DNA of 64,000 nt from Xiphophorus maculatus (taxonomy: Eukaryota; Chordata; Actinopteri; Cyprinodontiformes; Poeciliidae), in the NCBI RefSeq assembly GCF_002775205.1, contig NC_036450.1:8740479-8804478 (forward strand). Direction: 5' to 3'. Positions 59,405-64,000 of this stretch are shown piece after piece. The notes beneath the pieces were generated by a model. That model searched no databases and had not been told where the DNA came from. It worked only from the letters and a program-made list of their open reading frames with translations. How positions within the stretch are numbered: position 1 is the stretch's first letter; each line of letters starts with the position of its first letter. The position numbers and the translations under genes were made by a program.

Positions 59405-59651
59405 GTCTGAGTGAACCATGCGGTGCGCACAGATGGCCCTGTTTGGTTTACAGAGAGGGGAGTTTTTTTGCGCAATTTTATTTCCTTTCCATATATTTTG
59501 GCACAAATACGTAAATAATGGCAGCTATGTTTTGAAAAGAACATGTTTTCTTTAATTGCGTTGCAGTTTTAAGATTGAATTTGTTGCTGATGTGTTTTGC
59601 TCTTTTCGTTCTTTCTTTAATGTTCTACTTTTACCTGACAGCAGAGACAGA

Positions 59652-59990
59652 TCACCGGGCCCCAGAGGAATACTTGGCCTTGGTGATGAGGTATAGCACA
59701 ATGTCCTGGTGGCCCCCGAAGGCGGCAATATGTAAAGCGCTCCACCCTTCCCTGTTAGCCAGTCGGATGTCTGCGCCGAACTTCACCAGCAGCTTCACGA
59801 GCTCCAGGTTGCCGTCGATGACGGACTGGTGGAGCGCTGTCTGTCCCTCCGGCCCGAAGGAGTTGACGTTGAACTCGCAGTTTGTCATGTTCTGCAGCAG
59901 CGAGTGCAGCTCCTTTGTGTTCCCCTTCTTCACTGCCTCCTGGAAGACCCTCTGCGGCGCGGAGCAAGTCGACACATCCGCCTGGCTCAT
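59652..59990 (-). CDS. nrarp: Notch-regulated ankyrin repeat protein
   Basis: Nrarp is a small Notch target that binds the Notch intracellular domain/RBPJ complex and lowers its level, and it also supports LEF1 in Wnt signalling. The gene is intronless, with 112 residues and a stop at 59652-59654. Residues from NMTNCEFNVNSFGPEGQTAL onward are almost identical to human NRARP. Two ankyrin repeats follow: GQTALHQSVIDGNLELVKLL, then the repeat opening WSALHIAAFGGHQDIVLYL. The N-terminus MSQADVSTCSAPQRVFQEAV lacks two residues found in human (114 aa), as in other fish. The ATG has a strong Kozak context (GCCACCATGA on the minus strand). Fish have two nrarp genes; the sequence looks like the 'a' type, but I cannot prove this. 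It lies alone, tail towards the ambp cluster. Confidence 0.97.
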   Translation of the reverse strand: MSQADVSTCSAPQRVFQEAVKKGNTKELHSLLQNMTNCEFNVNSFGPEGQTALHQSVIDGNLELVKLLVKFGADIRLANREGWSALHIAAFGGHQDIVLYLITKAKYSSGAR

Positions 59991-60900
59991 GGTGGCAACT
60001 CGCTGAAGTTTGAGGGGGAACGAGAAATAATCCTGCCTCGGCTCTAAGACTGTGTCGAGCGTCTCTGGTCTGGTAACAGTGCCACAGTTATGCTGGATTA
60101 CACCCAGTTTTAAGGCACTTTTAACGGTGGAAGATCACTGGATATATCCCAAAAAAGGACAAGAGGGAAAACGGCACACCTGGTGTGCAAAAACGTTAAT
60201 ATTTGAGAAATCCTAAATCCCCTAAAACATCAAAGTGTCAAGGAGCGCTCCGGGGGTCTCTGGATGTAATTTTTCTTCTCTAGTAGCAGCAGCAGCAGCA
60301 GCAGGTAGCCTGGACAGTGAGATGAAGAAGAGACTCCTCCGATTTCACTGGGGAGACTGGAAGTATGACCACAATCACCAAAGGGCAGCCTCCTCGTTGT
60401 TGGGTCCCCGTCGGCTTTCCTCCAACGGTCCAACCAGCTTCCTGGCTATATGTGGCTGCTCATGTGGCCATGCAGACGTCTGAGAGAGACAAAAGTAATT
60501 TTCAAAAAAAAAAAAGAAGAAAAATCACAAAAGATGTCCGCATGTATCCAAATTCCTTACACACATTCCGCCACATCCAAGAATGAGACAGCGCGACAGA
60601 GGAGAGGAGAGCTCTGTCCGCACAGGTTTACGCACGGATCTCCCCAGGCTTGCGTCCCGCAGCCAAACTGCAATCCGCTGACTTACCTGCGTCAGATGGA
60701 CGGGTCCGTGTTGTGGCGACAGATAAACCACTTTTGCGGGGCCCCGGGATGCGTGTGTTCCTCCTCCTCGCGGTCCTTATGAGTCTCTGCCCTGCGCCGT
60801 GCTCCGGGGGAATAGTTTTACGCGTCCTTTATTTGCATGACAATGCCTTCCCGAAGAATCAACTGTGGAGGAATGGGCGGAGAAGCGCGGAGGTTATAGG
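59991..60900 (-). promoter_or_regulatory. nrarp: nrarp 5' UTR and promoter region
   Basis: This block is CpG-richer than the surroundings and directly precedes nrarp. An octamer ATTTGCAT (60831-60838; ATGCAAAT on the nrarp strand, continuing AAAGG) could serve POU factors or, with its AT-rich flank, as a weak TATA-like element. The transcription start cannot be fixed from sequence. Confidence 0.4.
60284..60304 (-). repeat. (CTG)n repeat in the nrarp 5' flank
   Basis: About seven AGC/GCA units on the + strand (CTG on the nrarp strand) lie 295 bp upstream of the nrarp ATG, probably within its 5' UTR. Confidence 0.8.
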
Positions 60901-60976
60901 CTGCCGGCTGGGTTAGAGGGAGGGATCAGAGCCTTGCCTGTGTGTCTGTGGGGTGGGCGGCGTGGTTTTCAGCAGG

Positions 60977-61163
<187 letters not shown>

Positions 61164-62681
61164 GCTGGTGGTGGGGGGTTGGAGGTCCAAATAATGTTGC
61201 CACAGAATGTTTCTGTCTTGAGCTCAATATCTGATATCCTGCTTGCCACGCAGTGCAGCTAATTGAAAAGAGTGTCTCAATAAGAACCGATGAGGTATTA
61301 TGGTCAACATGCAGGGCCGGATAAAGATTATATGGGGTCCTAAGACTGGATACCACAGCTCAACTTATTTCTCATTTTAATCATCCGTACTTGAATGTCT
61401 CATTGTATGATAAACGTAAGTAAAAGTACTATGGTTTCTTGGTGTTATACGAACATTTACTGGACAAATGTACAACATGATGTGTTGTTTTTTTTTTAAA
61501 CAGAACTGCAACGATTATTTTTCGCTACTACTAAGGCCGCACATTGATTATGATTGTAAATCAGTTCAATACATGACAGCTATTTATTATTTGATAATAA
61601 TACATATATATGAACCAAGAAATATAGAACACCTGCTAAATTTAGAAGTTCAGTGGATCCCAACCTTTTGTGGTTTAGTATTTTGCAAATTCCCCCTATT
61701 TCTATTTTTTTTTCTTTCTTTTTTTTATGGAAAGAAACTCAAAAATTAGCTGGAGAAAAGTTGCCCACTTGCAGCTATTTTCTCAAATACTTGAAAGAAA
61801 ATGTAATGTAATGTGCATTTTAAAATCGACAGGTGGCGCTCTTTTAGTTATCCGATCATAGCTATCTGCATCTTATTGTTATCAAAAACATTTCGCAGCC
61901 ACAAAATTGTTAGCGAGGGAAAAGCGCTGCTGCAGACTTTCAGCCAGGCGACTGGAAGTTCCCAACACAACTACACTATGCTTCAACCCATTTAATCTGT
62001 CACTTTGGGTCGCACTTTAAAAAAGCAGTTTTCAAAGTGAAACTTGGTTCCTGTGTCTATCATGATTATTTCCTGTCCCTGATACTGCCATCACCCTGTT
62101 GCATCCTGAGAATGGTGTGCTCAAATTCAACACAATAAGGCTTGTGACAAAATATAAACGTTAGTTCTTATCGCCTCCTTTTGCTTTATTCTTGCTGTTT
62201 TATCAATATGACCAGATTTGTGTAGCGTACAGCACCTGTACGCCCCTAAACTGTGGCTCTCTTGACGATTGTATTATATCATTTCCATTTTCGGATGGTT
62301 TATAGTGCTCAATAAGATTTTAGTAATTTTGCATATTATTTCAGAACCAAAACCTGCTTTAGGCTTCTGTGCTGTTTGCTGTATTCATTGATCATCATGA
62401 ATCTGTATTTTAATGTTACAAGCCTCTACTTATTCAGCAGTAGATTTATGAATGGACGTTTTATTTAGGGACACGAGAGTTGAGAATAAAAACTGCAAAA
62501 ATAATTTTCAAAAATGTATCATTTTCTTTTCCCTTCAAAATAATGCTTTTTTTTTTTTTTGGTAAGTGTAATGCGAGAAATATGGGGATGACCGGTGCAT
62601 ATTTCGGCACATGCTTGGTTCCAGGGGGTCCAAACGGCACAGAAGTTTGGATTTATCAGTGTGTATGGGCAGGAACCAAAA

Positions 62682-62692
62682 GGTATAAATAG
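62682..62692 (+). promoter_or_regulatory. Strong TATA box on the + strand
   Basis: GGTATAAATAG is a near-perfect TATA element pointing away from nrarp. It opens a GC- and CpG-richer block (about 62700-63330: gggcccgggctccccg, cgccgctcagctgcc). Transcription would start near 62715. No convincing coding exon follows within the window; the 131-codon frame at 62859-63254 shows no known domain. Possible first exon of a gene beyond the window, or a non-coding RNA. Confidence 0.35.
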
Positions 62693-62920
62693 CAGTCAAA
62701 CGAGCCCCAAACGGGCCCGGGCTCCCCGTGTAAAAACACCTCCGATGGGGAGATTATAGGTGGCTGTTTAAATCATAAACGGCGGATATAGTCCAGTTGT
62801 TTTTAAAGCGACTAGACTGTGGGACTTCAAATAACAAAAGCCCTGCGCTACTTCCTTTTTGCAAGTGAAAAGAGGTGACGCTGTGCGCAGATTGACACGC
62901 CGCTCAGCTGCCCCCGCCAC

Positions 62921-62928
62921 CGTGGGAA
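62921..62928 (+). promoter_or_regulatory. RBPJ/Su(H)-type motif
   Basis: CGTGGGAA matches the high-affinity RBPJ consensus (C/T)GTGGGAA. A second site in the opposite orientation, TTCCCACA, lies at 63202-63209. Both are about 3 kb upstream of nrarp, a known direct Notch/RBPJ target in vertebrates. Too far apart to be a classic paired site. Confidence 0.4.
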
Positions 62929-63329
62929 CCGGGCGCCTGTGTGTGTCTGCGTGTGTGTGTGAGAAGAGAGAGAGGCGAGGAGGGGAGGAAGGGGGGAGTG
63001 GGGTGGTGACAGACGCAAACACGGTGAGACGGAGAGAATACGTGTTAGAAGTCGCCGAGAAGCAAGCAGTAAGAGAAACCGCGGAGAAGGAACATCTCTG
63101 CCTCAATCAGAAAGCTCCGTTTGGCGGCTCCGGAATTTATCTCATCTGTGTAACACTTTCTGAGCAGCTCGCTGCTCTAATGGTTTCACACTGTCCTAAT
63201 TTTCCCACACCCTGCACTGTACCTTTTGGCGCACATTTTGACTTGCGCGTATGAGTCGTGCGACTGCAGCGGAGATCCCACGGATGAAGAAGCCCCGCGC
63301 GTACAGATTTCAATACGGGGCGGCACTCT

Positions 63330-64000
63330 TTATATGACTGCAAACATGAGCTAAATGACAGGTGTCTATTAAAATGAGAGGAAGCTGACCGCGATCGGTT
63401 CATTTTTGTCCATAACTAAAACTCTGCGCCTTCAAAAAATTAAAACTTTACCACATTTTAGATAACAAGCTAACTTTTGAATTCATAGTTCCTTTTAATT
63501 GTGCAGTAATGCTCGCCTACTTCCCTTTTGTGGTCACACAGGCTGGATTAACCACTTCACTTGCACCGCAGTCATTTATTTGTGTGTCATCTGATAACCA
63601 AATGTTTTTGTGAACATTTGGTTAGCATGTAAATCATAAGCTCAGTTTATTTTTTACATGCTATATGTGAAGGCAGTTAACAGGAGTCATTGTTAACCTG
63701 TGTCCACGGTCCTATGGATCCATTTCTCAGCCACTTTCCCCTTGCAGATTTTGCTCAAGCTAGATGGGTCCCAAGTGAATCTGTGCCAATGTGCTTCATG
63801 TTTGCAGCTCACTGGGTTTACCAAGTATCAGCAACATTAACAATACCCTATGAATGTATTTGCTATGTCTCACAAACTGAATTGAGCTTAAATTCAGCAA
63901 CACATCTGGGACCCATAAGTTTCCTACTTTTAATCCAAAGGGTTTGCTTTGTTTGTTTTTTCCACATCAACCAAGTAAATATAACATGGGAGTCTATGTA
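63330..64000. other. AT-rich end of window
   Basis: No gene was recognised. A perfect 12-bp hairpin (taaccaaatgtt, 63595-63606, with 63613-63624) is present. Confidence 0.5.

Larger units (their letters stand above)
55797..59651 (-). other. Downstream flank and possible extended 3' UTR of nrarp
   Basis: No other gene is visible. On the minus strand, candidate poly(A) hexamers after the nrarp stop are AATAAA at 59477-59482, AATAAA at 58102-58107 (gtgaataaagtctgg) and ATTAAA at 55797-55802, so 3' UTR lengths of about 0.2, 1.5 or 3.9 kb are possible. Between 55.8 and 58.7 kb the sequence is AT-rich with T- and A-runs and no recognised transposon relic, as in long vertebrate 3' UTRs. A hAT-like MITE lies at 58775-59404. 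Confidence 0.35.

Noticed and set aside
59755-59967. Alternative minus-strand frame inside nrarp
   Set aside because: Shadow of the strongly conserved nrarp frame.
62859-63254. 131-codon + strand frame after the TATA box
   Set aside because: Arg-rich translation of CpG-rich DNA without a known domain. Kept only as a possible transcribed leader.

Overview
The window is nuclear DNA from a ray-finned fish, probably a percomorph teleost. It is AT-rich and has long introns with GT-AG junctions, teleost-type Tc1-like and hAT-like repeat relics, and vertebrate genes (slc27a4, ambp, nrarp) whose human counterparts all lie on 9q. I cannot name the species. No bacterial, viral or organellar genes were seen.

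Layout: 1-3850 is AT-rich intergenic DNA. 3860-4467 is a CpG-richer block that looks like the promoter and non-coding first exon of a fatty-acid transport protein gene. The coding exons of that gene, slc27a4 (FATP4-like), can be joined without a gap from 7351 to 18560 (+, 13 coding exons, 643 residues). A gene-free stretch (18.6-24.0 kb) holds a CTCF-like motif and a Tc1/Sleeping Beauty-type relic. Next come three head-to-tail lipocalin-fold genes on the + strand. They are a PTGDS/LCN15-like secreted lipocalin (24021-27537, 183 residues), an alpha-1-microglobulin-only paralogue of ambp (29431-32300, 225 residues, no Kunitz domains) and full-length ambp (34523-39151, 354 residues: lipocalin, RVRR cleavage site, two Kunitz domains). 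From 39.3 to about 57 kb no gene is visible, only repeats and candidate regulatory motifs. The intronless Notch-feedback gene nrarp lies on the minus strand (59652-59990). A 177-bp pure GA repeat, RBPJ-type motifs and a + strand TATA box lie upstream of it.

The most interesting object is the lipocalin cluster. The three genes share intron phases 0-2-1-1-1 and two exon lengths (77 and 102 nt), so they look like old tandem duplicates. The two A1M genes have divided the features of mammalian A1M/bikunin. The ambp gene that keeps bikunin has Ser where A1M has its reactive Cys34. The paralogue without bikunin keeps that Cys but has lost two of the three lysines known to carry the A1M chromophore. 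The Kunitz P1 residues of ambp are also unusual (Phe and Thr, where human has Met and Arg). All gene models were assembled by eye from splice consensus and reading-frame continuity; transcripts were not available.
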